NCBI GenBank assembly: GCA_009917455.1
Contig: QZDS01000036.1
Span: 1 to 49,373 of the forward strand
Direction: 5' to 3'
DNA: 49,373 bases
Origin: a bacterium 1xD8-48
GTDB taxonomy: Bacteria; Bacillota; Clostridia; Lachnospirales; Lachnospiraceae
Shown piece after piece: positions 34,649-43,563 of this stretch. The notes under the pieces are model-generated. The model was given only the letters and a program-made list of their open reading frames with translations, was not told the DNA's origin and searched no databases. The position numbers and the translations under genes were made by a program. How positions within the stretch are numbered: position 1 is the stretch's first letter; each line of letters opens with the position of its first letter.

Positions 34649-35905
34649 CTAATGATTGCTTTTCATCTTGCCGGAAACCTGCTTAAACTGTCTGTTAATC
34701 TTGCGATATGTAGCAAGTATCTCCTCCACCCGCTCTTTCATGTGCTGCATGATTTCTTCATAATAATCGAAAAATGTCTTTACAATGACCCTGTCGTATT
34801 TCCCGGCCTCCGAATCCTTCCTGATGATATCCTGCATTTCCTGTTCTGTGAAAGCCGCCCTGTAAGAACGCTTATCCAGAAGCGCCGTTACAGCGTCCGC
34901 AAGCTGTACGATTTCCTGACGGATATTCATCTGCGTCTCCCGAAGCCCTCTCGGATAGCCGCTTCCGTCGCATCTTTCATGATGGGCGGCCACGATTTCC
35001 ACTACCTCAGGCGCCATTCTGTTATGTAAGACCTTCTCCGCCACATGGACATGCATTCTCACTTTTTTGTACTCATCCTCCGTCAAAGGCCTTGGCGCGT
35101 CGATAATCTCATTGGGTATTGCCACCATGCCGATATCGTGGAGAAGGGCTCCATAATACATCTCCTCCCTGTCCAGGCCGCCCACGCCCATCCTTTGGGC
35201 AAGGCTCTCCGCAATACACATGCAGGTCACCGTATTGACGACTGCGGATTCCCGGCGGAACCCCTGGCAGTACATCAGCATTTCCAGATACTTCTTCTTA
35301 TCGTCGTTATTAAAAATCAGATAGCTGATAATGTCGTCCAGCTCTTCTTTATACTGTCCTTTCCTCACCTTTGTGAGCACGTCAAAATCGTCAACCGCTT
35401 TCTGGAACAGCCTGAGCGCTTCCCGGCTGACCACCTTTTCCGCCTGCTTGTCAAACATGGAAAGCTCAAATTTATCGCCCAGAGCCACGGAATAAATGTC
35501 AACCTTCTCAGCCAGATTTAAGTATGCCGTGATGTCCTTATAGCCAAAATTCAGCGTCTTCAGCTGAGCGTAATCCGTGTGGTGGTAAAGAATCACCGGC
35601 GCCAGCTCGCTGATGGGAGAAAGGTGCTTGAACACAAGGTAACCATAGGTGGAATGGGGCAGGGACGTCCTGAGCTCATACTGAAGCATATCCTTCGGAT
35701 TGTCCGTCTTATATGCGCCGATATCATGCATGGACGCCATGAATGCAAAATCCGCCAGCTCATATTTCTCATAGCCGCCCTTGCATTCCAGCATCTTATA
35801 CAGATAATACGCCACCCTCGAACCATGATCCATGGCTCTTCTGTCCACCAGCTTCAGGGTGTCTCTCATTAATAAAAAAATATCTTTACTGTGAATATAT
35901 TCCAT
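34649..35905 (-). CDS. two-HD protein with HD-GYP phosphodiesterase domain
   Basis: This protein of 418 residues has two HD-type domains. The first (about 20-200) keeps SMHDIGAYKT and a later HH pair (ILYHH) but lacks the GYP signature. The second (about 235-380) is canonical HD-GYP: LLHDIGMVAIPNEII, HVHVAEKVL, AHHERCDGSGYPRGL. Such enzymes hydrolyse cyclic di-GMP or related cyclic dinucleotides. I chose the ATG at 35905, preceded by GGGAAGGTAAGGCTT; longer starts would run far into the acetyltransferase gene upstream. It starts 6 bases after that gene's stop. Confidence 0.88.
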   Translation of the reverse strand: MEYIHSKDIFLLMRDTLKLVDRRAMDHGSRVAYYLYKMLECKGGYEKYELADFAFMASMHDIGAYKTDNPKDMLQYELRTSLPHSTYGYLVFKHLSPISELAPVILYHHTDYAQLKTLNFGYKDITAYLNLAEKVDIYSVALGDKFELSMFDKQAEKVVSREALRLFQKAVDDFDVLTKVRKGQYKEELDDIISYLIFNNDDKKKYLEMLMYCQGFRRESAVVNTVTCMCIAESLAQRMGVGGLDREEMYYGALLHDIGMVAIPNEIIDAPRPLTEDEYKKVRMHVHVAEKVLHNRMAPEVVEIVAAHHERCDGSGYPRGLRETQMNIRQEIVQLADAVTALLDKRSYRAAFTEQEMQDIIRKDSEAGKYDRVIVKTFFDYYEEIMQHMKERVEEILATYRKINRQFKQVSGKMKSNH

Positions 35906-35910
35906 AAGCC

Positions 35911-36387
35911 TTACCTTCCCGAAATGATGTATTCCATTGGCGTAAATATGATTCCGTCCTGCTGCCGCTCCGGCCCCAGATCCCGAAAGCCCAGCCTGCG
36001 GTAAAAAGCGGCGCCATAGGGCGAGGCATTCACCGTAAGCCGGCATTCATCCTCCACATAACGCGCCATCTGTTCTATCAGGGTCCTTCCGATTCCACGC
36101 CTGTGATATCTTTTATCTACAAAAAGGAGCGAAATATGACATCTGTTCCGCAGCGTAATCATTCCCACCATTCTGCCCCCGATGTAAGCGGCAAGCAGCC
36201 GGTAGTTCCCCGAAAGAAACATCCGCTTAAGTCCTGTGTCGGTTATAAAATCCTCAAAGCTCCTGACGCCTTCCGGCGTGTAATCGCCCGCTTCAAATTC
36301 CAGAAAGGTTTTCCACGCCAGCCCCATAGCATCTTCCCATTCGTCCTGGTCCGCCAGACGTATTTCAAAAGATATCCCCTCGTCCAT
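35911..36387 (-). CDS. GNAT-family N-acetyltransferase
   Basis: This 158-residue acetyltransferase has the acetyl-CoA-binding motif RYHRRGIGRTLIEQM (about 92-106) and a FYRRLGF motif near the C-terminus, both standard in GNAT enzymes. Substrate cannot be predicted. It is co-transcribed with the HD-GYP protein. Confidence 0.88.
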   Translation of the reverse strand: MDEGISFEIRLADQDEWEDAMGLAWKTFLEFEAGDYTPEGVRSFEDFITDTGLKRMFLSGNYRLLAAYIGGRMVGMITLRNRCHISLLFVDKRYHRRGIGRTLIEQMARYVEDECRLTVNASPYGAAFYRRLGFRDLGPERQQDGIIFTPMEYIISGR

Positions 36388-36481
36388 TGAACTGCCCTTT
36401 CAAACTACAGATATTTTATTATAACAGATTCCCACCCACTTTACAATCAATCAACCGGCATCATTTTTATTCCCAAAACTT

Positions 36482-37462
36482 TTATTTCATTACCTGATTC
36501 ACCAGAGGAAGCCCGTTTTCAAGGGCATAGGCGTTTTCAAGGGTGGTTTTGGCAATGGCGTGCATAGCCTCCCTGGTAAAAAATCCCATGTGAGAGGTTA
36601 CCAGAACATTAGGCAGAGTCATAAGGCGCGCCAGGTTTTCATCCGTGATAATTTCCCCGGAACGGTCCTCGTAAAAGACTCCCTCCTCCTCCTCGTAAAC
36701 ATCAAGTCCCACGCCCCCGAATTTTCCTTCAAGCATTCCCTCAATCAGCGCTTCCGTGTCAATCAGCCCACCTCTCGAGGTATTGATAAGGTAGACTCCC
36801 TTTTTCATGGCCGCAATGGAACTCCTGTTGACAATATGCTTCGTGCCGGAATTAAGAGGACAATGCAGGGAGATTACATCCGATTGCTCAAAAAGCTCCT
36901 CCAGGTCCACATACTCCGCTTCGATTCCCTCCACCGGAAACGGGTCATAGCAAATCACCCGCATCTGAAAGCCATTTAATATCTTAATCATGGCCTGCCC
37001 GATTTTTCCCGTACCAATGACGCCCGCCGTCTTTTCAAACAAGTCGGCTCCCATAAGGCCGTTAAGGCTCATGTTGAATTCCCTTGTCCTGTTGTAGGCT
37101 TTATGGGTCAGCCTGTTCACGGTAAGCAAAAGAGCCATGGAAAACTCCGCCACCGATTCCGGGGAATAGCTGGGAACACGCAGAAGCACAATTTTATCCT
37201 CCGCCGCTTTCACATCCACGTTATTGTAGCCGGCGCTCCGAAGCAAAATAGCCTTGACCTTCATTTCATAGAGCGCGTCTATCATTTCGGCATTTACATA
37301 ATCATTTACGAAAATGCAGATTGCATCATACCCCTTCGCCATGAATATGGTTTCCTGATTGCAGGACGCCTCGATAAAATGAATGTCAAAGCCATATTCC
37401 TTTCCCATCGGTTCAAAACAGATTTTATCATAAGGTTTCGTCCCGTAAAATGCAATTTTCAT
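36482..37462 (-). CDS. ldhA: D-lactate dehydrogenase family 2-hydroxyacid dehydrogenase
   Basis: This 326-residue NAD-dependent enzyme probably reduces pyruvate to D-lactate in fermentation. It has the Rossmann motif GTGKIG (150-155), the catalytic Arg in NTSRGGLIDT, Glu in the YEEEEG region and His in SHMGF. SAGYNNVD is typical of D-lactate dehydrogenases, as opposed to glycerate or phosphoglycerate enzymes. The gene looks monocistronic. Confidence 0.9.
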   Translation of the reverse strand: MKIAFYGTKPYDKICFEPMGKEYGFDIHFIEASCNQETIFMAKGYDAICIFVNDYVNAEMIDALYEMKVKAILLRSAGYNNVDVKAAEDKIVLLRVPSYSPESVAEFSMALLLTVNRLTHKAYNRTREFNMSLNGLMGADLFEKTAGVIGTGKIGQAMIKILNGFQMRVICYDPFPVEGIEAEYVDLEELFEQSDVISLHCPLNSGTKHIVNRSSIAAMKKGVYLINTSRGGLIDTEALIEGMLEGKFGGVGLDVYEEEEGVFYEDRSGEIITDENLARLMTLPNVLVTSHMGFFTREAMHAIAKTTLENAYALENGLPLVNQVMK

Positions 37463-37532
37463 ATAATACCTCCGTATTTTTCTGACATGTTATCTATTTT
37501 TGCAGAACTATCCTTATTTTATTCTTTTACTT

Positions 37533-38054
37533 TTATGAAAATAAGTTACTGAAAAAACTCTTAACGGAATTCTTCAGATTTGTAAAAAAACCGCTGACCG
37601 CGTTTGACGCGGCGTTCTTCACCGCACCGGTCACCACTTCGTCCACATGCTCCACAAAATCATTTCCATATTCCTGATAAAGCCCCTGCGTTTTATCTAT
37701 AATGTATTCCGCGGAAAATCCCAAATCCTCCAGCTTTTCCATGGTGGCAACCAGTTCCCCGGCATCCTCCCTGCTGATGGCAACGCCAAACTTTCCTTCT
37801 CCCTCCTTAATCGCGTTTTCAATCCCTTCCTGAGTGCTCAGATTTCCCTCCTGCACCTGTTCTTTCAGAAAAGAAAAGACCTCGTTTGCCGTTTCCTCAT
37901 CTACCTCTTCTAAAACTGCCGACAGCTGCCGCTTTACCTGCTCCATGATATCGGCCGCTCCGCCCCCGTCCGGCTCTGCGGCGGACACATTTCCCACAAC
38001 CGTAAGAAACAGCACCATGCAGGCGGCCAAAACCGCTGAAATTTTTCTTATCAT
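37533..38054 (-). CDS. secreted helical protein, DUF1002-like fragment
   Basis: This 173-residue exported protein has a clear signal peptide (about 1-26, cleavage after VSA). The mature part is acidic and helical. The block VAISREDAGELVATMEKLEDLGFSAEYIID resembles part of the DUF1002 family, but the full family is longer, so this is a short relative or partial domain. The C-terminal amphipathic helices (FFTNLKNSVKSFFSNLF) could touch the membrane. Function unknown. Confidence 0.6.
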   Translation of the reverse strand: MIRKISAVLAACMVLFLTVVGNVSAAEPDGGGAADIMEQVKRQLSAVLEEVDEETANEVFSFLKEQVQEGNLSTQEGIENAIKEGEGKFGVAISREDAGELVATMEKLEDLGFSAEYIIDKTQGLYQEYGNDFVEHVDEVVTGAVKNAASNAVSGFFTNLKNSVKSFFSNLFS

Positions 38055-38078
38055 TCTTTCTCCTCATTTTTCATTGTT

Positions 38079-39023
38079 TTATAATTGATATTCCTTCACT
38101 CTCTCCAATATCCATGGATAAATATCTTCATACACCTGCTGCCTGTTTTTTTCATTGAGCAGCTCGTGCCTTGCCCCCGGATAGAGCTTAATGGAAACCC
38201 TCGACATACCGGCCCTGCGAAAATCCTCGCATGCCTTCCGCACCCCTGCTCCGTAATTGCCCACCGGATCCATGTCTCCCGCGATAAAATGTACCGGAAG
38301 CGCTCCCGGCATCGCCAGAAGATTCTCCTCCTGATTCAAACGGTCAAGAAGCGTAAACAGAGTCTGAAAGCCGTTTACCGTAAAAGTAAAACCGCAAAGC
38401 TTATCCTTCATATAAGCATCCACCACGCCCTCGTCCGTACACAGCCAGTCGAAAGGCGTCCCGGCATCGGGAATCCTGTCGTTGTAGGAGCCGAATGCCA
38501 GCTTATCAATCATTTTTGCCACATGCTTCTGCCCAAGGAGCGCCCCCTGCACTGCCGTTATCAGCTTGCAGAACTTCACAAGGGCTTTCGGCTGGGAGCC
38601 GGTTCCGCATATAATCGCGCCCTGGATTCCCGTACCGTACCGGAACAGATAATTGCGCAGAATAAAGGAGCCCATACTGTGCCCTAAAATCACATAGGGG
38701 ATTCCCGGATATTCTTCCTGAGTTATCTTTTTCAGACGATGCACATCCCGGACTACCACCGTTGCCGGGTCCTGCGCGCAGAAATACCCGTAAGCGCCTT
38801 CTTCGCCCACGCTCTTTCCATGCCCTAAATGGTCGTCGCCGGTCACCAGAATCCCTTTTTCCCCCAGATACTGCGCAAGCTGTTCATACCTCTCCACATA
38901 CTCCGCCATTCCGTGAATAATCTGAAGAATGCAGACCACCTTTCCCTCCGGCACCCATCTGACTGCATGTATTTTCGTAGCTCCATCCCTGGAATCAAAC
39001 GTAAATTCTTCCTTTTTTACCAT
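38079..39023 (-). CDS. alpha/beta hydrolase, lysophospholipase/monoglyceride lipase-like
   Basis: This 314-residue cytoplasmic hydrolase has the nucleophile elbow GHSMG, an oxyanion-type HGMAEYVERY, the acidic residue in GDMDPVGNYG and the catalytic His in GARHELLNE. This is the serine aminopeptidase S33/PldB pattern. The ATG at 39023 is preceded by GGAGGTTACA; the longer frame begins with a basic region lacking a ribosome site. It follows metG after a 126-base gap. Confidence 0.88.
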   Translation of the reverse strand: MVKKEEFTFDSRDGATKIHAVRWVPEGKVVCILQIIHGMAEYVERYEQLAQYLGEKGILVTGDDHLGHGKSVGEEGAYGYFCAQDPATVVVRDVHRLKKITQEEYPGIPYVILGHSMGSFILRNYLFRYGTGIQGAIICGTGSQPKALVKFCKLITAVQGALLGQKHVAKMIDKLAFGSYNDRIPDAGTPFDWLCTDEGVVDAYMKDKLCGFTFTVNGFQTLFTLLDRLNQEENLLAMPGALPVHFIAGDMDPVGNYGAGVRKACEDFRRAGMSRVSIKLYPGARHELLNEKNRQQVYEDIYPWILERVKEYQL

Positions 39024-39149
39024 TGTAACCTCCAACTTTATCCGCCCCTGGCAAACGCACCGACGCTGCCGCCGAATGTTCCGCTTTCTGACACGCAGGC
39101 GGCTGCGCAGTTTTCGCAAGCCGTAAATCATGCCGTCAGGCGGAAGGTG

Positions 39150-41150
39150 TCAGCAGATTTCCGCCCCTGCCGGCATTTCCTTTTCCGGCACGAGAAGCGC
39201 CAGCTTTCCTTCGTCATCCTCCGCACACAGAAGCATCCCTTCCGAGAGAACGCCAGCCAGCTTCGCCGGCTTTAAGTTTACCAGCACCATCACCTTTTTG
39301 CCTACCATCTCCTGCGGGCTGTAGTGCGCCTTGATACCGGAAACAATCTGCTTTACCTGGCTTCCGATTTTTACCCTGGAACAAAGGAGCTTCTTTGATT
39401 TGGGAACCTCCTCGCAGGCAATAATCTCTCCTACCTGGAACTGCATCTTTGCAAACAGGTCGTAGGTGATTTCCGCCTTCGGCTCCAAATCAATCACATT
39501 TTCCTCTTTGTCTCCGGCCTCCGCCGCAGCGCCTGCTTCACCATCGCCGTCCTGCGCGCCTGCTGTCGCCTTTCTCTCCGCAAACATGGCCTCCGCCTTC
39601 TCCGTCACTTCCTTTACGTCCAGCCTTGCAAAGAGAATTTCCGGCTTTTCCGTAACCTGATTTCCCGAAGGGTACAGGCCAAACTCTCCCAGTCTGTCAA
39701 AGCCGCGCAGCTCTCCCTTAAGCTGACCTGCAATTTTCTGTGCCGTCTCCGGCATAAAGGGCTCGAGAAGGGAAGCTCCGATTAAAATGCTCTCCACCAG
39801 ATTGTAAAGAACCGTGGAAAGGCGCTCCTTTTTCTCATCGCTCTTTGCAAGCACCCAGGGCTCCGTCTCATCAATATATTTATTGCAGCGTTTGAACAGG
39901 GCAAAAATTTCCGTAAGCGCGTCGGCTGCCCGCAGCTCTTCCATCTTTGCGGCAGCCTTTCCGTAAGTCCCCGTCACAACCGCCTTTAAATCCTCGTCCA
40001 CCGCTTCGGCGCAGCCCTTATCGGCCACCACGCCGCCGAAATATTTATTGCTCATGGAAATAGTTCTGTTCACCAGGTTCCCCAGGACGTTGGCAAGGTC
40101 GGAGTTGATTCTCTCCACCAAAAGCTCCCAGGAAATGGTTCCGTCATTCTCAAAAGGCATCTCGTGAAGCACAAAATATCGAACCGCGTCCACCCCGAAA
40201 AAGTTCACCAAATCATCGGCATAAATCACATTTCCCCTGGATTTGCTCATCTTGCCGTCCCCCTGCAAAAGCCATGGATGCCCGAAAATCTGCTTTGGAA
40301 GCGGTTCCCCTAAGGCCATCAGGAAGATGGGCCAGTAAATGGTGTGGAAACGTACAATATCCTTTCCAATCAAATGCAGGTCCGCAGGCCACAGCTTATG
40401 GTACTGCTCCGTGCTTTCCTCACCGCAGTGATAGCCGATACCCGTAATATAATTGGTGAGAGCGTCAAGCCATACATAAACCACATGCTTATTGTCAAAG
40501 TCAACAGGAACTCCCCATTTAAAAGAGGTTCTGGAAACACACAAATCCTGCAGCCCTGGCAGAAGGAAATTGTTCATCATTTCATTTTTGCGGGAAACCG
40601 GCTGTATAAATTCAGGATGGCTGTTAATGTGCGCAATCAGCCTGTCCGCATACTTGCTCATCTTAAAGAAGTAGGCTTCTTCCTTTGCGGGCTTCACCTC
40701 GCGCCCGCAGTCGGGGCACTTTCCGTCAACTAACTGAGACTCCGTCCAGAAAGACTCGCAGGGAGTACAGTAGAGCCCCTCATATGCGCCCTTATAGATA
40801 TCTCCCTGTTCATAAAGCTTCCTGAAAATTTTCTGCACCTGTTTTTCATGGTATTCATCCGTTGTACGGATAAAATGGTCATATGAGGTGTTCATCAAAT
40901 CCCACAGCTCTTTAATGGTTCCCGCAACGCCGTCCACAAATTCCTTCGGCGTGATTCCGGCATCCTGGGCTTTTAACTCAATCTTCTGCCCATGCTCGTC
41001 GGTTCCTGTCTGGAAATAAACCTCGTATCCGTCTTTTCTCTTAAATCTGGCGATACTGTCCGCCAGGACAATCTCATAGCTGTTGCCGATATGCGGTTTT
41101 CCTGATGTATAGGCAATCGCCGTTGTGATGTAATATTTTCCTTTATTCAT
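39150..41150 (-). CDS. metG: methionyl-tRNA synthetase
   Basis: This 666-residue enzyme charges tRNA-Met. It has the HIGH-like PHIGN, a zinc knuckle (CTPC and CPDC pair), the KMSKS loop in GKMSKSRGN, an anticodon-binding helical domain and a C-terminal EMAP-type tRNA-binding domain (about 565-666) used for dimerisation. A variable Ala/Gly/Glu-rich linker (about 530-555) precedes that domain. It starts 39 bases after the arabinofuranosidase gene; I saw no T-box leader directly before it. Confidence 0.97.
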   Translation of the reverse strand: MNKGKYYITTAIAYTSGKPHIGNSYEIVLADSIARFKRKDGYEVYFQTGTDEHGQKIELKAQDAGITPKEFVDGVAGTIKELWDLMNTSYDHFIRTTDEYHEKQVQKIFRKLYEQGDIYKGAYEGLYCTPCESFWTESQLVDGKCPDCGREVKPAKEEAYFFKMSKYADRLIAHINSHPEFIQPVSRKNEMMNNFLLPGLQDLCVSRTSFKWGVPVDFDNKHVVYVWLDALTNYITGIGYHCGEESTEQYHKLWPADLHLIGKDIVRFHTIYWPIFLMALGEPLPKQIFGHPWLLQGDGKMSKSRGNVIYADDLVNFFGVDAVRYFVLHEMPFENDGTISWELLVERINSDLANVLGNLVNRTISMSNKYFGGVVADKGCAEAVDEDLKAVVTGTYGKAAAKMEELRAADALTEIFALFKRCNKYIDETEPWVLAKSDEKKERLSTVLYNLVESILIGASLLEPFMPETAQKIAGQLKGELRGFDRLGEFGLYPSGNQVTEKPEILFARLDVKEVTEKAEAMFAERKATAGAQDGDGEAGAAAEAGDKEENVIDLEPKAEITYDLFAKMQFQVGEIIACEEVPKSKKLLCSRVKIGSQVKQIVSGIKAHYSPQEMVGKKVMVLVNLKPAKLAGVLSEGMLLCAEDDEGKLALLVPEKEMPAGAEIC

Positions 41151-41189
41151 GATTTCCCTCGCTTTTTTCGTTTTTTATACAACAGGCTG

Positions 41190-42704
41190 TCAGCATATTT
41201 TAAGGCTGACCACGCTGCACGCCGGGATTGTAAATGAAACTCCCCTCTCCGTAAGCGCCGCGCCTTCAAATTCTGTCTCCTTTACCCTGCATGGCTCGTC
41301 AAAGGTATTGAATGCATGCATTTCCTCCGTCAGAATCTTTGCCCTTACTTCCTTCGGGCGCATTTGTGCAAAAACAAGCTCCACGGGCTGGCTCTCCTCT
41401 ATGGAAAGATTGGCGATAGTGGCAAAAATGCTGCCGTCCTCTCCCATGGATACCGACTCGCAAAGAGAAGGCATCTGATATTCCTCCATACCGGCTGCAG
41501 GCACGTCCGCAAACTCACTGGACAAAAGCTCCGCTCCCTGATGCTCCCTGTACATATGGAATACATGGTAAGTGGGCGTCAGGAGCATCCGCTCCCCTTC
41601 CGTCAGAATCACCGCCTGCAGCACATTCACCATCTGGGCGATACAGGCCATCTTTACACGGTCGCAGTACTTATTAAAAATATTCAGGCTGACAGCTGCC
41701 ACCAGAGCGTCGCGCATGGTACTTTGCTGATACAGAAAACCGGGATTCGTCCCCGGCTCCACATCGAACCAGGTTCCCCACTCGTCCACAATCAGGCCGA
41801 TTTTCTTCTCCGGGTCGTACCCGTCCATAATCGCCCCGTGCATTCGGATTAATTCTTCTATATATAACGCCCTGTAAAGCGTCTCATACCATTCCTTTTC
41901 ATCAAAACAGGTAGCGCTCCCCTTGTTCTCCCAGCTTCCCGGATAGGTATAGTAATGAAGGGAAAGCCCGTCCATAAACCCGTGGAAATCCCTGTCGGGA
42001 TGCGGCGCTGCAAAACAGGTGGCAAGCACCTTCCGTGTCCAGTCGGTGTCGCCCGCATTCGGTCCGCCGCATATCTTCCGTATGGGCTCATCCTTCTTAT
42101 AATCCCTCACATAAGTCTGATATCTGCGGTAAAGATTTGCATAATATTCCGGCGTCATGTTGCCGCCGCAGCCCCAATTCTCATTTCCCACGCCGAAATA
42201 GTCCACTTTCCAGGGCTTACTCCGTCCGTTCTCCTTCCGCAAATCCGCCATAGGCGATACGCCGTCAAAGGTCATATATTCCACCCACTCGGACATTTCC
42301 CGCACCGTGCCGCTTCCCACATTGCCGTTAACGTAGGTTTTGCAGCCAAGCTGTCCGCACAGCTCAAAAAACTCATGGGTTCCGAAGCTGTTGTCCTCCA
42401 GAACGCCGCCCCAATGGGTGTTAATCATCTTCTTGCGCTTATTCTTCGGCCCCACGCCGTCCATCCAGTGATACTCGTCCGCAAAACACCCGCCCGGCCA
42501 GCGGAGCACCGGTACTCTGATTTCCTTAAGGGCCTCCACCACGTCCGTCCGCATACCGTTTACGTTGGGTATGCCGGAATCCTCTTTTACATAAAGGCCC
42601 TCATAGATGCATCTTCCCAGATGTTCGGAAAAATGTCCGTAAATCTCCGGGTTGATATGCCCTTTTTTTATCTCTTCATTAATATATAGCTTTGCCATTG
42701 CCAC
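41190..42704 (-). CDS. abfA: alpha-L-arabinofuranosidase, GH51
   Basis: This 504-residue enzyme removes terminal arabinofuranose from plant polysaccharide fragments. Catalytic acid/base Glu175 lies in GNENWG and the nucleophile Glu308 in VDEWGTW, both standard for GH51. No signal peptide is present, so it probably acts on imported oligosaccharides. AAGGAGTGGCA precedes the first ATG; a second ATG two codons later is also possible. It may be co-transcribed with metG, an unusual pairing. Confidence 0.95.
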   Translation of the reverse strand: MAMAKLYINEEIKKGHINPEIYGHFSEHLGRCIYEGLYVKEDSGIPNVNGMRTDVVEALKEIRVPVLRWPGGCFADEYHWMDGVGPKNKRKKMINTHWGGVLEDNSFGTHEFFELCGQLGCKTYVNGNVGSGTVREMSEWVEYMTFDGVSPMADLRKENGRSKPWKVDYFGVGNENWGCGGNMTPEYYANLYRRYQTYVRDYKKDEPIRKICGGPNAGDTDWTRKVLATCFAAPHPDRDFHGFMDGLSLHYYTYPGSWENKGSATCFDEKEWYETLYRALYIEELIRMHGAIMDGYDPEKKIGLIVDEWGTWFDVEPGTNPGFLYQQSTMRDALVAAVSLNIFNKYCDRVKMACIAQMVNVLQAVILTEGERMLLTPTYHVFHMYREHQGAELLSSEFADVPAAGMEEYQMPSLCESVSMGEDGSIFATIANLSIEESQPVELVFAQMRPKEVRAKILTEEMHAFNTFDEPCRVKETEFEGAALTERGVSFTIPACSVVSLKIC

Positions 42705-42742
42705 TCCTTTGAATGACTTCTCAGTCTTTTGTCTATTTCCTA

Positions 42743-42771
42743 ATGGTATGTTATCGGGCGGGGTTTGTCAA
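42743..42771 (-). promoter_or_regulatory. promoter for abfA
   Basis: On the minus strand TTGACA (42766-42771) and TACCAT (42743-42748) are 17 bases apart. Confidence 0.6.
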
Positions 42772-42822
42772 TAATTCCGCAAATATTTCTTTAATTATAA
42801 GAGTGTCTCACAGACTCGCCAT

Positions 42823-42862
42823 AAAAAAGGGTATCTCCAATTTATAACTTTTGGAAATACCC
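42823..42862 (-). terminator. terminator of the alcohol dehydrogenase remnant
   Basis: On the minus strand a 12-position stem with one mismatch (GGGTATTTCCAA/TTGGAGATACCC, 10-base loop) is followed by TTTTTT. It is 10 bases past the remnant's stop. Confidence 0.85.
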
Positions 42863-42871
42863 ATACGGCTT

Positions 42872-43393
42872 CTATACTCTTTCGTATCCTGCTTTCAGTT
42901 CCCTGAAAATTTCTTCCTTATCCGCAATTACTGGATTTGACTTATAATCAGGCAAATCGTGACTTCTTTTCGCAATCCGTTCCAGCATATCCATATCCAC
43001 TCCAAATTGCCTGAAATTTATCCACATACCGATATCCTGAAGTAATTTATCGATTTCCTCACAACACATTTCGGCTGCTTCCTCATCGGAAACCTTCGCA
43101 AGCTCCGCATTAAAAATCCTTCCAACCCGGGCAAACTTCTCAATAGCATGGGGATATGTAAAACGCATAAATGACGGATATATTAATGCCAGAGATTCCC
43201 CATGCAAAATCTCAGGACAATGACCGCTGATTGTCATCCCCACTCCATGCGGAAGGGTGACTCCAGCATTGGCTATTGCCAGACCTCCGCAGGTGTCCGC
43301 CCATGCCATCTTCTCTCTCGCCTCGGTATCATCGCCATTTCTGACAGCACTTGAAAAACAAAAATCATTGCCATAGGGGTAGTCTGCCCTTTT
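42872..43393 (-). pseudogene. 5'-truncated iron-containing alcohol dehydrogenase
   Basis: The frame encodes only the C-terminal part of a group III Fe-dependent alcohol dehydrogenase: VRNGDDTEAREKMAWAD, then GVTLPHGVGMTISGHCP with a metal-binding His, then the C-terminal helices. A family member is about 380 residues; the NAD-binding half and first metal ligands are missing. The frame is open up to a stop near 43394, and homologous-looking residues continue upstream of the ATG at 43309, so the ATG is not a real start. The gene's terminator is intact. Confidence 0.85.
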
Positions 43394-43563
43394 TCAGGGA
43401 TTCTCTGCGGTTAAGTTACGGTTTTACTTACTTTAAAGTAACGCTATCCGTTTTTAAGCAAGTTTATAGTGTCGTGAATAATTCAGGCTTAATCATCTCC
43501 AAAACAATTTTTTTATTCAGCTGTGCTAATACAGACTTATTGTATGGCATCTCTTACCCTCAC
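43394..43563. other. gap at the truncation edge of the dehydrogenase remnant
   Basis: No gene is supportable here. The stretch is AT-rich and lies between the remnant's broken 5' edge and the AAA-ATPase gene's stop. It may hold degraded sequence from the event that removed the dehydrogenase 5' half. Confidence 0.3.

Noticed and set aside
41151..41189. T-box riboswitch before metG
   Set aside because: Only 39 bases separate metG from abfA, and no T-box sequence is visible.
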